A stretch of DNA of 64,000 nt from Paenibacillus periandrae (GCF_022458865.1 NZ_JAJNMU010000034.1:16331-80330); one strand, 5' to 3'. Shown: positions 1-9,184, counted from the first letter of the stretch. Notes: generated from the letters alone by a model not told the origin. Numbers and translations are program-made.

Positions 1-64
1 CACAGGCGACTACTGTTTCTTGGTGGACATCAAGCCCAGCACATCTTTCTAAGATTGCTTCCAT
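1..64 (-). CDS. IS110-family transposase, N-terminal 21 codons (cut by window edge)
   Basis: The reverse strand from an ATG at 64-62 reads MEAILERCAGLDVHQETVVA, the hallmark N-terminus of IS110-family DEDD transposases. The aspartate of the LDVH segment is the first catalytic acidic residue of the RuvC-like domain. The rest of the gene lies outside the window. The start is chosen by its match to the other IS110 copies here (7240 and 48180), which begin the same way. The non-coding stretch upstream fits the 5' region of this family. Confidence 0.85.
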   Translation of the reverse strand, partial: MEAILERCAGLDVHQETVVAC

Positions 65-310
65 CCCACATATCACTCCTGAAATAGTTTAAGTGATGCA
101 GGTCATGTACCCTCAGAGTAAAAGAGTTTTTATACACGTGCTCTCAGCAACAATTGGCGGTGCTTGCGGGATACAGTCGGCCGGTTTGGGACTCAGAGTT
201 TTCCTACCAAAAAAGTCTCGGCCTGTGACCTGCAGTTCCATTATGGAACATACAGATTCACAAGCCAAGACATTTTCATTCATGGTGGTGGCCGTCAGGC
301 CATGTTAGTT
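65..310 (-). ncRNA. Candidate IS110 bridge-RNA region of the element at the window edge
   Basis: IS110-group elements carry their bridge RNA between the left end and the transposase gene. Here about 245 bases without a convincing gene precede the transposase start. The outer edge has a GGCC-GTCA-GGCC palindrome (290-301) followed, on the minus strand, by ACCACCATGAATGAAAATG. This resembles the palindrome-ACC-(A/G)ATGATGAAAATG edge of the IS110 copies at 7.0 and 48.4 kb. The boundaries and the RNA are inferred, and the fold was not computed. The small plus-strand ORF here is not supported by codon sense or a ribosome binding site. Confidence 0.4.
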
Positions 311-384
311 TGGGACACTCTCTTTGCTTGTTGATCAATATTGGGTTTCATTTGCTCTTCTCCTGTTTCTTACGCTCCCATCTT

Positions 385-3336
385 TTACTGCGGTAGCATG
401 TAATTGATGTGCTGAATCAATACATCAGCAGCCTTTGCAGACAGATTACCGTTCTCCTGCTGATTTTTCACGAATTGCAGCAGATCGTTCACATGCTTAA
501 ATGCTTGTTTGTCATGGCCCTTGGAAAGCTGGGATTCGGCTTGCTCCAGCTTCGCCATAAGGGATTGGCCTATCCCGCCATTCTTGATTTGCCCGTCACG
601 GACAAACTGTCCAATTATCGTACGGATCGTCTCGAAGCTTGTGCCAATCTGGAAGCTGAAGCTTTGCTCGGTTTTATTGCTGGCTTGATCGGTTACACGG
701 TAGCTCACCGTATGCGAACCGATAGCAATTTGAGAGGTGGGAATGGTTTCGGTCAACCCTATTTTCTTTCCGTCCAGAAAAAGCTTAATTTGATCTATGC
801 CTGATAATCCGTCACTTGCCTTAAGCTCGAAGCTTAGATTGGTACCTGACTTTACATCATGAATGGGCTGTCCTGATTCCGTTAGCGTAACAACGGGTGC
901 CGATTTATCGATGGAAACTGCCACTGACTGCTCCGCTTCCGTGTTGCCTGCTGCATCTATGGAATAGAACTTAAGCGTATTGATGCCCTCCGTATGAATG
1001 GTAACCGGAGTTGTATACGTCGTCCACCCACTATTGTTAAGATTTAAATGTGTCACGGAAGCTCCGATTTTAGTGTCATAAGCTGATAACGTAACGGTAA
1101 CATCCCTCGAAAACCAGCCATTCGGATTTGCAGTTTCAGACAACTGATAGGTAGTAACTGGTGCGACTGTATCGGCTGAGAAATCACTTAATCCTCTTGG
1201 CTTCAGCTGATAGATTCCTTTAAAGATCGAAGAAATGCCGCCAATGGTTACCACCTGTCCCTCGTGGTAGGGAAATGCAGTTTGGTTAAGTCCGGTACGT
1301 CCATCTACGCGTACATGGATCGTAGTTGGACCGGAAACGGCATCAAATTCAAAAGATCCCGTCGGTGCTGCGCTGACCATATTTTTAATGATTACATTTG
1401 GTAATTCGACCAATTGGCCTTGATTCGTTTCCGATAGGGAGGTTACAACTTGTTTAGCGGGCAGAGCCGCGGTTCCCGTCTTTTTAATTGCAATTGGGCT
1501 GGTCAATTCCAGTTCACCGTTAAATAACGCTGTCGGTGCGGAGACCGAGAGAAGATCTCCTTGATGAAACCCTGCTTGGCTCTGAAACACGTAGATGCCT
1601 CCACTTGCATCCTGCAGGTAAAATGCTTGTCCGCCGAAGGAGCCAGGCTCCGTGGTGACTACTCCTTCTACGGTAACCGTAGTGCCCGCCGTCTTCGATC
1701 GTGCTTCCGCTACGGAAATTTTAGCCGGTATGACCGGACCGTCTGGCGGAAGTGGTTCAGCCGCAACATTGGCAAGCGTAACGGATTCGGTTTTCAGGTT
1801 CGTACTGCCTTGCCTGAAACGAAGATTAGCCGCTCCCTCCGAACCCGGCTTTACTCGAAGAGTTACATCTTTATAGGCATGACCCGTGCTATTGGCAGTT
1901 AAAGTAAAAGCGCTGCTGTATCCATAGCTTGTCGGCCAAGTGCCATCCGAATTCTGCACTATGGCGACCTGTGTGCCTCCCGTTAAATAAATACCCAGAG
2001 AAAACCCTGAAAGTGTGGCGCCTGGAGCCAAGTTATCAGCGGTTACTCTAATTTGAAATTCCTGTGCATTCGGCAGTTGGGCTTGTTTAACGAAGCCGTA
2101 TGCCGGATTTGCTGCAGCCGTGGGACCACCATACGAACCTGGTTTAAACGTAGAAGCATCCCACCATTTATATCCGGCGGCGGGTGCGGCCCACGGTTCT
2201 GCCTGCGGCTCTGTGGAATTTACCGGCAACTCAGCTGCGGATAGTACCGTCGGCTGGTCAAGCTGCAGCCCGTTTACTTGCGATAAGGAAGTATAGCTTT
2301 CCTTCTTGGCAAGCCAATTCACCGTATTCACAAGCAGTGCTGCATCGTTCTGTTCCTTAAAGCCGTCATACGTGGTTTTGGATTGGCCCGTTTCTTCGCG
2401 GAGGTATTTGGGCGTTGCATCCTCAACCGGGGATGAATCCCCGATGAACGCCGCTTTGCCCGCCCCGACTTTGGCCACCGCAGCATACGGCCCTTCAGCT
2501 ATGCCTCCGCCATTGTATACGCCCTGATCCACGGCATTAGGCCAAGCTTCATTCGTCTGAGGCAAATATACGATGCCCTTGGCCTTTGTCGGATCGATGA
2601 TGGCAAGAGTCGAGCCGGCGTGCATAGCCACCGTTGATACGCCACTTGTAATTCCGAACGCTTGCTCCGGCGCTACAATCTGATCCGTAATAATATCCCC
2701 CAGGGCATTATAACGGAAGCGCACACCGAAGTTCGTTGCCAGCCAGTCTGAGCTCGCAATCTCCTGCATAAGAGACGAGCTGCGCTCTTCACTGCTCATA
2801 CCTTTCGCGGGATCTTCCCAAGCGCCGCGACGGTAGCCATTAAAAACCTCGGAAGCGTCCCACCGGTTTTTATTACGGTCCGCATTATAGTGGTCGGCGA
2901 TGAAGAAAATGCTGCCCCCACTATTCACATACTGCAGCAAGGCATTTTGCTCACTTATTTTATAAGGAATATTAGCTTCTCCAATAACTAAAACATGATA
3001 ATCCTTTAGATCGTCAAAGGTAATAGGGGTCGATTTACGAAGCTCTTTCACGTCGTAGCCACTGCTTGCAAGTCCATTTGCAAAATCGGAGAACCCCCCG
3101 TCAATCACCCAATCCGCCGCACCCGCCGTTTGACCGTGAGTGTTGTCGAATAGTATTTTTTTGCCTGCATTCTCGTTCACCACTTTAGCTGCAATAAAAG
3201 GTGCCGGATCGCTTGGCCCTTCAGCATAGACAGGGGTAAATCCGCCGCTAAGCCCCGCCGGTAAAGGGAGTATCAGTGATAGAGTGAGTACAGTTTTGAC
3301 CAGTATTGACTTCATTGCTCCCGTTTTCTTCAACAT
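385..3336 (-). CDS. Large secreted multidomain protein with OB-fold and Ig-like domains
   Basis: 983 residues. A signal peptide is clear: a basic start, a hydrophobic core, then a cleavage-like region around residues 30-38. Residues about 55-330 form a Rossmann-like, glutamine-amidotransferase-like domain (FDNTHGQ, VLVIGEAN, IFFIADHYN) of the kind found in secreted endonuclease-like or DNA-binding proteins of Paenibacillus. Residues about 540-690 resemble an OB-fold nucleic-acid-binding domain (VTVEGVVTTEPGSFGGQAFYLQD). Then come Ig-like repeats (about 700-880, FYSIDAAGNTEAEQ) and a helical C-terminal FIMAH-like tail. The ATG has AGGAGGG 5 bases upstream, at 3342-3348. It lies alone, with no operon partner. 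The substrate is unknown; an extracellular role in handling nucleic acid or surface polymers is inference. Confidence 0.75.
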   Translation of the reverse strand: MLKKTGAMKSILVKTVLTLSLILPLPAGLSGGFTPVYAEGPSDPAPFIAAKVVNENAGKKILFDNTHGQTAGAADWVIDGGFSDFANGLASSGYDVKELRKSTPITFDDLKDYHVLVIGEANIPYKISEQNALLQYVNSGGSIFFIADHYNADRNKNRWDASEVFNGYRRGAWEDPAKGMSSEERSSSLMQEIASSDWLATNFGVRFRYNALGDIITDQIVAPEQAFGITSGVSTVAMHAGSTLAIIDPTKAKGIVYLPQTNEAWPNAVDQGVYNGGGIAEGPYAAVAKVGAGKAAFIGDSSPVEDATPKYLREETGQSKTTYDGFKEQNDAALLVNTVNWLAKKESYTSLSQVNGLQLDQPTVLSAAELPVNSTEPQAEPWAAPAAGYKWWDASTFKPGSYGGPTAAANPAYGFVKQAQLPNAQEFQIRVTADNLAPGATLSGFSLGIYLTGGTQVAIVQNSDGTWPTSYGYSSAFTLTANSTGHAYKDVTLRVKPGSEGAANLRFRQGSTNLKTESVTLANVAAEPLPPDGPVIPAKISVAEARSKTAGTTVTVEGVVTTEPGSFGGQAFYLQDASGGIYVFQSQAGFHQGDLLSVSAPTALFNGELELTSPIAIKKTGTAALPAKQVVTSLSETNQGQLVELPNVIIKNMVSAAPTGSFEFDAVSGPTTIHVRVDGRTGLNQTAFPYHEGQVVTIGGISSIFKGIYQLKPRGLSDFSADTVAPVTTYQLSETANPNGWFSRDVTVTLSAYDTKIGASVTHLNLNNSGWTTYTTPVTIHTEGINTLKFYSIDAAGNTEAEQSVAVSIDKSAPVVTLTESGQPIHDVKSGTNLSFELKASDGLSGIDQIKLFLDGKKIGLTETIPTSQIAIGSHTVSYRVTDQASNKTEQSFSFQIGTSFETIRTIIGQFVRDGQIKNGGIGQSLMAKLEQAESQLSKGHDKQAFKHVNDLLQFVKNQQENGNLSAKAADVLIQHINYMLPQ

Positions 3337-3985
3337 AAATTCCCTCCTGTATTCTTCGTTTGGTTTATTGCCTTCGTAAATCTACTCATCAAAGCATTCG
3401 TAAATCTACCCAATTATTGTACCATTGGTAGAAGACTATTTAGATTAACTTTCTGTAAATAGCGGCAGTGGCCTCCTCCATAACTCACGGGGTAGGGTTC
3501 CTTAGCCTGCTTATTTACTCATGATGTTGATTGTCTCTGAAGCCGGTACCCACTGGACCCTGGAGCCAAGCGATTCCACAAGAAAGCGGACGGGAGTATT
3601 CATGCTGAACGTAAGAAATTCGGATTAAAAACACACACCCAAATTCTCTAGATGATTTTTAGGGTTAATTCGGGGACTGGTAAAATAGTGTAAAAGAACG
3701 GGATTCCTACACGTTACGAACAAAGATAGCGATCGGAGAACTGGTTGGTATCATAAGCGTGTTGGTGACGATTTTGGCTATTACTCTAACGACTGACAAA
3801 AGTGCACCTAGAGGAAAAGATATTATTCCCGCAAAATTTATTGGATGCACTTACTCTTTTGCAAGACTTAGTGCTTGCGAAAAGAAGGTATGATGCAGAA
3901 CGTAATATGGGGAAACCCATAGGTGGAATGACTACAAGCTGATTTCGGCTATGTAGGACATCCATTTATAATTAGGGGGTAAGAG
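3337..3985. other. Intergenic stretch with a small degenerate membrane ORF
   Basis: No intact gene was found. On the plus strand, 3679-3893 is an open frame without a good start codon. It has a hydrophobic segment (VGIISVLVTILAITLT) followed by a short soluble tail, which looks like the remnant of a small membrane protein. The last 15 bases hold the ribosome binding site (AGGGGGTAAGAG) of the next gene. Confidence 0.4.
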
Positions 3986-4444
3986 ATGAGAAAAATTTTC
4001 TACTCATCACTGATTGTACTAGTAATGGTATCGGTAGGGTGGATTTTTTTTACAAGAAATATGGATAACAAATCTATCGGACCATTAATTAATGCCTTCT
4101 ACAATGTTTTTATTGCAAAAGACTATTCAAATATGTATAAATACACAGATTTCAGTGGTTATTCTCAAAACCCTATTTTAACAAATGAAGAGAAAGCGAG
4201 TTTGGCACATGGTTTATTAAATAATGATAGACATTGGTATGGAGAAATTAAGAGATACGATATAAAAAGTATTATGTGGACAGGAATAAACAAAAGAATT
4301 GCCACAGTTGCCGTAATAACACTGAATGGATACGGCTATGAACAAACCTACTATGATAAAGTTATTATAGAAAAAAAGGAAACAATTTGGCTTATAACAG
4401 AGTATAAATCTGGCTCACCATGGAGAACAATGAAAATGCCGTAA
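3986..4444 (+). CDS. Hypothetical membrane-anchored small protein
   Basis: 152 residues. One N-terminal hydrophobic segment (about residues 5-22) anchors or exports the protein. A compact alpha/beta domain follows, with the pattern of an NTF2-like or DUF4878-like fold: an opening helix (LINAFYNVFIAKDYSNMYKY) and later strands ending in IWLITEYK. A strong ribosome binding site (AGGGGGTAAGAG) precedes the ATG, and a good terminator follows at 4525, so this is a monocistronic unit. No motif assigns a function and the fold is a guess from residue patterns. Confidence 0.6.
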   Translation: MRKIFYSSLIVLVMVSVGWIFFTRNMDNKSIGPLINAFYNVFIAKDYSNMYKYTDFSGYSQNPILTNEEKASLAHGLLNNDRHWYGEIKRYDIKSIMWTGINKRIATVAVITLNGYGYEQTYYDKVIIEKKETIWLITEYKSGSPWRTMKMP

Positions 4445-4524
4445 GGTATTACTCAGACTAGACGCAATACCAGGGGTAATGCCAGCGTAGCTGACACCAC
4501 CCGCAAACACATGGATAAAAATGT

Positions 4525-4555
4525 AAGAACCCTCCGCGTCTGGAGAGTTCTTTTT
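4525..4555 (+). terminator. Rho-independent terminator after the 3986-4444 gene
   Basis: AAGAAC and CTCC (4525-4535) pair with GGAG and GTTCTT (4542-4552) with one internal mismatch, followed by a T run. Confidence 0.75.
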
Positions 4556-4660
4556 ATGAGTAAGAAATGTACCAATTGCAGCCTGTTTGTTAAACTAACG
4601 TTCTCTCGTTAGCGTAACATGCAAACCATTAATATGTCTTAATTAGAGGTGTACTGAAGG

Positions 4661-6304
4661 CTAAAGCTGAATAAAATTCAAATGTTTCATTCTGTTAAAG
4701 ACAGATAATACTTCATTAATTCTTGGTAATTCAAGCCATCTTTCGAATCCAGGAAAAAAGGAAGAAAATACAGTATCTAAGCCTTCCCTTTCCATATCTT
4801 TAAGAGCTTTATTAATCTTTTCTTGAATAAAGATTACGCTATCCTGATTACTTATAGCGAGTTTTCGAATCAAAAAGGCAATAGCTACAAGTTGGGCGTT
4901 TGATGTGATATTGTAAAGCCCTCTGATATCAATTTGTTCATCACCTATCACGATATATTCCATGGTTGAAACCATCAGCTTTTCTGTACCACTTCCCTGT
5001 GGATAGCTCGAAAAGCGATCTGCGCTAATTTTTCTTTCTATCTCCCAATTTGTAAAGGGAATACGTTCGCATGGTTTGTCGTGTTCGCATAAACTTTTTG
5101 CTTCCTGCGTAACGTTTTTTGGCACGAAATTGTCCAACAGGATAATTTGATCGGCAACGGATAAAAATTCACCGCTTCCTCCAATGACCAAGACGGAAGA
5201 AACGCCGACAGATTCATAAAGCTCCCTAACACGTTCCGTAAAAGGTGTAATAGGTTCACGTTTGATTAATGAACGCATCTTGATGTCTTGTATCATAAAA
5301 TTCGTGGCACTTCTGTCTTCATCAATAAGAAGAAGCTTACACCCGTAGTCGATTGCCTCCATAATATTCGCTGCTTGCGATGTGGAACCTGAGGCGTAGT
5401 CAGTTGAAAACTGTTCAGCCGAACCATTAGGTATCCATTTTATGAAAGGCGTGATATTGATATTTTTTATTGAACGACCTTCCTCAGCCGATATTTCCAT
5501 TGCGGTTTGGTCTGTAATCACTAATTCTCGTCCGTCGCCTAGGCTGTGATTGTATATCCCCGAATTTAGCGCATCCAACATTGTGCTTTTACCCGAATAG
5601 CCGCCGCCAGTGATGACGGTCACACCACGTTTTATTCCCATCCCTCTAAAACCAAAAATTTCAATTTCAATATCTTCCGGAGATGTAAAAGGCAGTGCAC
5701 CCTCCAGTGGACTGCTATTGTCTTTATTTCTTGGTAAAATGCTGCCATTGGCAATAAATGCACAATAATCACTGGATTTCAGCCATTCGCGAATCAAATT
5801 TTGTTTATTTTCCAATTCGACGGCAGCATTTAATTTGATGTGATCAAACCCTGAAATTAACTCCTCCACTTTTTTTGGAAGCATTTTGCAGAGCATACGC
5901 ATAGCCTTATCGTTGTTCTTAAATGGGAGTTGGACTGTAATCATTAAGCACAAATACCATTTTTCTGAAAAGCTTTCGACAAACGATGCATTACGTTTTA
6001 ACACCACATTCGTTGGGCGGAAACAATAAAATGCACCATTTTCCTTATCAGAACGTGACCGGTTATAAATCAATTTATTTAATGCTTCAATATGATTAAC
6101 CCATTCTCTTAATGCAAAATCGGAGAGAACAACTGGATTCGTTTCGTCTAAGCCGAGACGGTCAAAAGGTATTTTTATGGTGATACATGGTTTATCCAAA
6201 GTGAGTTTATGCGTCCGTTCAATATAATAAGCAACATCATTATACCAATAGGTTGGGTCAGATATCGTACCACCATCATCCAAGTATGAACCTTCATAAA
6301 TCAT
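4661..6304 (-). CDS. Predicted ATPase of the ABC class (PF09818-like)
   Basis: 547 residues from the ATG at 6304. The P-loop is GGGYSGKST (about residue 235). LLLIDEDRSATNF is the Walker B region and IGGSGEFLSVADQIILLDN follows. This set is characteristic of the stand-alone ABC-ATPase family (PF09818), whose cellular role is unknown. The reading frame stays open upstream to about 6368. A one-base deletion in the AAAA run at 6362-6365 would connect it to tandem ATG codons at 6366-6371, which have AAAGGA just upstream, so the original protein was probably about 24 residues longer. The current start may therefore be secondary. Upstream on the same strand lie a leader-peptide ORF and two terminator hairpins, suggesting attenuation control. 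Confidence 0.8.
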   Translation of the reverse strand: MIYEGSYLDDGGTISDPTYWYNDVAYYIERTHKLTLDKPCITIKIPFDRLGLDETNPVVLSDFALREWVNHIEALNKLIYNRSRSDKENGAFYCFRPTNVVLKRNASFVESFSEKWYLCLMITVQLPFKNNDKAMRMLCKMLPKKVEELISGFDHIKLNAAVELENKQNLIREWLKSSDYCAFIANGSILPRNKDNSSPLEGALPFTSPEDIEIEIFGFRGMGIKRGVTVITGGGYSGKSTMLDALNSGIYNHSLGDGRELVITDQTAMEISAEEGRSIKNINITPFIKWIPNGSAEQFSTDYASGSTSQAANIMEAIDYGCKLLLIDEDRSATNFMIQDIKMRSLIKREPITPFTERVRELYESVGVSSVLVIGGSGEFLSVADQIILLDNFVPKNVTQEAKSLCEHDKPCERIPFTNWEIERKISADRFSSYPQGSGTEKLMVSTMEYIVIGDEQIDIRGLYNITSNAQLVAIAFLIRKLAISNQDSVIFIQEKINKALKDMEREGLDTVFSSFFPGFERWLELPRINEVLSVFNRMKHLNFIQL

Positions 6305-6431
6305 ACCGTAAGTTGACTGATCGGATTGTAATGATCGAAAATATTGAGCGAGTCTTTTAATAAAACATCATCCTTTCATATTTGGAAAGAGGTGAATAAC
6401 GGAAACAAGTGCCGAAGTTGAAAACGATATC

Positions 6432-6584
6432 TCAAGAAGGGGGACCCTTATCCTTTGGAACAAGGCAACGACAAAACGTATCATCGCCCACTAATCTCCA
6501 GTTATGAACCTGCTCAAACTTAAACCGGCACTGTTTGAAATTTTCCACGAAAAATGAATTCCAGCCTAGGTAATTCAAGTTCAA
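6432..6584 (-). pseudogene. Small remnant ORF, possibly an RsgA-like N-terminus
   Basis: A TTG-started frame preceded by GGGGG (6594-6598) reads LNLNYLGWNSFFVENFKQ and then about 30 unrelated residues to a stop. The first 18 residues resemble the start of ribosome-associated GTPase RsgA (YjeQ/YloQ) proteins. No GTPase domain follows. It sits between the attenuator-like hairpins and the ABC-ATPase gene, so it may be what is left of the gene the leader once controlled. The identification rests on a very short match. Confidence 0.3.
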
Positions 6585-6663
6585 TTACTTATTCCCCCAA
6601 ACGATTAAATCCCGAGCAATTTCAAAATAAAACCACTATTGTTGCCTTGACCAATCTTATTGA

Positions 6664-6698
6664 CTAAAAAAAATAACAGCCACTCCCTGAGTGGCTGT
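6664..6698 (-). terminator. Strong rho-independent terminator (second hairpin of the leader region)
   Basis: ACAGCCACTC (6676-6685) and GAGTGGCTGT (6689-6698) pair perfectly over 10 bp. On the minus strand the stem runs into a long T tract (complement of 6664-6675). It lies between the leader ORF and the downstream genes. Confidence 0.75.
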
Positions 6699-6738
6699 CA
6701 TAAACAGGAAAGAAAACCTAAACTTTCCTTCTGTCTAA

Positions 6739-6774
6739 ATATAAAAGCCCTGAGGGGAATCCTACCCTCAGAGC
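6739..6774 (-). terminator. Attenuator-like hairpin directly after the leader peptide
   Basis: CTGAGGG/CCCTCAG arms (6750-6756 and 6765-6771) extend by wobble pairs to about 11 bp. On the minus strand they are followed by TTTTATATTT. The hairpin begins about 25 bases after the stop codon of the 15-residue leader ORF, a usual spacing for ribosome-controlled attenuators. Confidence 0.55.
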
Positions 6775-6796
6775 CTAATGAATTCGTAAAAAGTAG

Positions 6797-6844
6797 CTAA
6801 AAAACAATATGAGGATAGGACGTATATGTTGTTTTTGTTTTCAT
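6797..6844 (-). CDS. Short leader peptide MKTKTTYTSYPHIVF
   Basis: A 15-codon ORF with a strong ribosome binding site (GAGGTGAGG, 6848-6856), read MKTKTTYTSYPHIVF. Two rho-independent hairpins follow, then coding sequence on the same strand. Leader peptides of this form control antibiotic-inducible genes in Firmicutes (erm, ABC-F and efflux genes) by stalling the ribosome. A TATGAT -10-like box lies about 25-30 bases upstream of the ribosome binding site. Its function as a sensor is inference from layout. Confidence 0.5.
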   Translation of the reverse strand: MKTKTTYTSYPHIVF

Positions 6845-7009
6845 TGTCCTCACCTCGTTACGATTTATTATTACAGCAACAGAATCATAACATAAAGTTC
6901 ACCCACAATAAAGGGAAAGATTAATTATATTTAACTCAAACCCTGAAACATTCCGTATTCATGTTAAAGTAATCTCCCGTTAGTCATACATGCAGCGCAA
7001 GCGCTGCAC

Positions 7010-7239
7010 CACAGATGATGAAAATGGGTCGAAGAATCCGTCAATACTGCTACTATGGCTGGGAGAGGAAGGTCGATGAGCTATGGTGCGTTAGAGCCCA
7101 TCCGTTAGTCTGACTCCAACGATCACGGTGCATCACAGATTGTCGCTCCCTTTCGGGAAGCACTCATGGGAGACTAATCCTACTCTGATTTTTGCACCAG
7201 CCTCTACTCTGATTGAGCCATAGAGAGGATGTTTTTAAG
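7010..7239 (+). ncRNA. Candidate bridge RNA of the intact IS110 element
   Basis: This 230-base non-coding stretch lies between the left end and the transposase start. Its blocks recur in the same order upstream of the IS110 remnant at 47.6-48.2 kb: GATGATGAAAATGG, GG(A/G)AGGTCG, ATGGTGC, GGTGCA(T/C)CACAGA, TCGG(G)AAGCA and TTGCACCAGCC. Conservation of non-coding blocks between diverged elements supports a structured RNA. The guide loops were not assigned. Confidence 0.55.
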
Positions 7240-8457
7240 ATGGAAGTTGTCATTGAACGAGCATGCGGTATGGATATTCATAAGGACAACATTACAGCAT
7301 GTATTCTTACGTCGAAGGGAAAGGAGATTCAAACGTTTTCAACTAAAACTGTGTTTCTGTTACAACTAATCGATTGGATTAAACAACATGAATGTACTCA
7401 CGTTGCTATGGAAAGCACAGGGGTATTTTGGAAGCCTATTGTCAATCTATTAGAAGCTGAAGGAATTGAATTTTTAGTGGTCAATGCTCAGCATATGAAA
7501 GCACTGCCTGGACGTAAAACAGATGTTAAGGATTCAGAATGGATTGCAAAGCTTCTTCGTCATGGGTTACTCAAAGCAAGTTTTATTCCGGATCGCAATC
7601 AACGGGAGCTTCGAGAGCTGGTTCGGTATCGTCGTAGTATCATTGAAGAAAGAGCAAGACAACACAATCGAATTCAAAAAGTGCTAGAAGGAGCAAATAT
7701 TAAGCTCGGCTCTGTTGTGTCAGATATTATGGGCGTTTCTTCTCGTGATATGCTGCGTGCCATTGCAGATGGTGAAGATGATCCCGAAAAACTAGTGAGC
7801 TTCGCTAGACGCACCCTGAAGCGAAAAAAGGACGAACTTGAATTGGCTCTTCAAGGCTATGTAAACCCTCACCAGCGTCTGATGATTAAAACCATCTTAA
7901 CTCACATTGATTTTTTAAGTGAACAAGTTGAAGTACTCGATCAGGAAGTTGCTATGCGGGTAGAATCGTTTCATGAAGATGTTGAACGTTTAGATTCAAT
8001 CCCTGGTATAGCCACTCGAATGGCAGAACAAATCTTAGCGGAAATCGGGACGAACATTAAGAAGCAGTTTCCGAGTGCAGCACATTTATGCTCATGGGCA
8101 GGACTCGTACCTGGACATAACGAAAGTGCAGGAAAAAGGAAATCTACCAAAGCCAAGAACGGAAACAAATATCTGAAATCTGCCTTAGTTGAAGCAGCCC
8201 ATTCTGTTGCAGCGTCAAAAAACTATCTCGGTGCCATGTATAGACGTACAGCCACACGAAAAGGAAAAAAACGAGCAGCCATAAATGTGGCTCATGCTAT
8301 GTTAAGAATTTCCTTCTATCTTTTAACACGTAAGGAAATGTATGTAGACTTAGGTGAAGATTATTTTGACAAACAAAAGCAACAATCTATTGTAAAGTAC
8401 GCAATACGACGCCTAGAAAACTTAGGTTATTCTGTGACTATTACTGGAGCTTCCTAA
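7240..8457 (+). CDS. IS110-family transposase (DEDD recombinase)
   Basis: 405 residues from the ATG at 7240. The upstream in-frame TTG at 7213 is rejected because the family begins MEVVIERACGMDIHKD and AGAGAGG precedes this ATG. The N-terminal RuvC-like domain shows GMDIHKD, AMESTGVFWKP, and GRKTDVKDSEWIA with the later acidic residues. The C-terminal Transposase_20 domain (about residues 255-345) has DSIPGIATRMAEQILAEIG and LVPGHNESAGKRKST, where the catalytic serine of IS110 enzymes lies. The reading frame is intact, so the element may still be active. It mediates RNA-guided cut-and-paste or insertion when paired with its bridge RNA. Confidence 0.93.
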   Translation: MEVVIERACGMDIHKDNITACILTSKGKEIQTFSTKTVFLLQLIDWIKQHECTHVAMESTGVFWKPIVNLLEAEGIEFLVVNAQHMKALPGRKTDVKDSEWIAKLLRHGLLKASFIPDRNQRELRELVRYRRSIIEERARQHNRIQKVLEGANIKLGSVVSDIMGVSSRDMLRAIADGEDDPEKLVSFARRTLKRKKDELELALQGYVNPHQRLMIKTILTHIDFLSEQVEVLDQEVAMRVESFHEDVERLDSIPGIATRMAEQILAEIGTNIKKQFPSAAHLCSWAGLVPGHNESAGKRKSTKAKNGNKYLKSALVEAAHSVAASKNYLGAMYRRTATRKGKKRAAINVAHAMLRISFYLLTRKEMYVDLGEDYFDKQKQQSIVKYAIRRLENLGYSVTITGAS

Positions 8458-8617
8458 ATTCTTCAAGTTACCATTTTTTTATCCCAGGCGCTGCACTCTT
8501 TTTTAAAAAATGAATGAGCCGCGTCTTATTAACTATTGTCTTTTTAAGTTACTTCGGCTTTATTTTTCATGGGAGACTCCTGCGCGATATCCTGAGCGAT
8601 ATGAAAGTCACCGATAA

Positions 8618-9184
8618 TACTATAATAAAATAAGACTTTCCGGAATAAAAAAAGGTCTTAATGAATTGCATCTGTCCTGTGAGTATTTAAACCGTATGGA
8701 AATAGAAGATTGTTATATTATTGGAGATTTTGGGGTGGATTCGGAAAGAAATATCGTGAATGAGCCTAGAGTCTTGCGTTTTGGAGATTGGTGCTTACAA
8801 GGCTACCCCAATTATCCAGGTAGTATTGTGTACCATTTCGTTTGGGATGCCAATCTGAAAACTAGAGAAAGGGCTGTCTTGGAGCTAGGAGAATATAATG
8901 CGGTGACGGTCGAGGTAAGGGTGAATGGTGTAACTGCTGGCTATGTTCCGTGGCGTGCAGCAAACCGAATAGATATCACGGAATACCTGGAGGAAGGTGA
9001 TAATTCCATTGATATTGAAGTAATGGGCAGCCCGAGAAATCTTTTTGGGCCGTTCCACCAGGTAGAGGGGCGTAGCATATTTACAAATTCGGGTGCGTTC
9101 AGATGTGAAGGAAATGATTCTGTATCGGAATATGTACTGAAACCATACGGGTTATTCGGAATGGTAAGGATATGTAAGAAATAG
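8618..9184 (+). pseudogene. C-terminal fragment of a family-2-like glycoside hydrolase
   Basis: The open frame starts after a stop at 8615 and reads KKGLNELHLSCEYLNRM...EDCYIIGDFGV, followed by a jelly-roll sugar-binding domain (VLELGEYNAVTVEVRVNGV, ANRIDITEYLEEGDNSIDIEV) and the C-terminal KPYGLFGMVRI. This matches the end of large rhamnosidase-like or family-2-like glycosidases of Paenibacillus. No start codon with a ribosome binding site exists, and the catalytic domain is absent. The IS110 insertion side marks the lost 5' part. Not expected to make an enzyme. Confidence 0.65.

Larger units (their letters stand above)
7001..8496 (+). mobile_element. Complete IS110-family element inserted in a hairpin
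   Basis: The 9-base sequence GCGCTGCAC occurs at 7001-7009 and again at 8488-8496, bracketing a bridge-RNA-like region and an intact transposase. Joining the flanks restores TGCAGCGCAAGCGCTGCAC followed by TCTTTTTTAAA, a perfect 8-bp-arm palindrome with a T run, that is, a terminator-like hairpin. IS110 elements recombine at a short core without making classical duplications, so the repeat is read as the shared target/core sequence. Exact ends are uncertain by a few bases. Confidence 0.65.

Noticed and set aside
409..2527. Plus-strand ORFs of 63-131 codons inside the secreted protein gene
   Set aside because: They are antisense shadows of a 983-codon gene with a signal peptide and recognisable domains, and lack ribosome binding sites.
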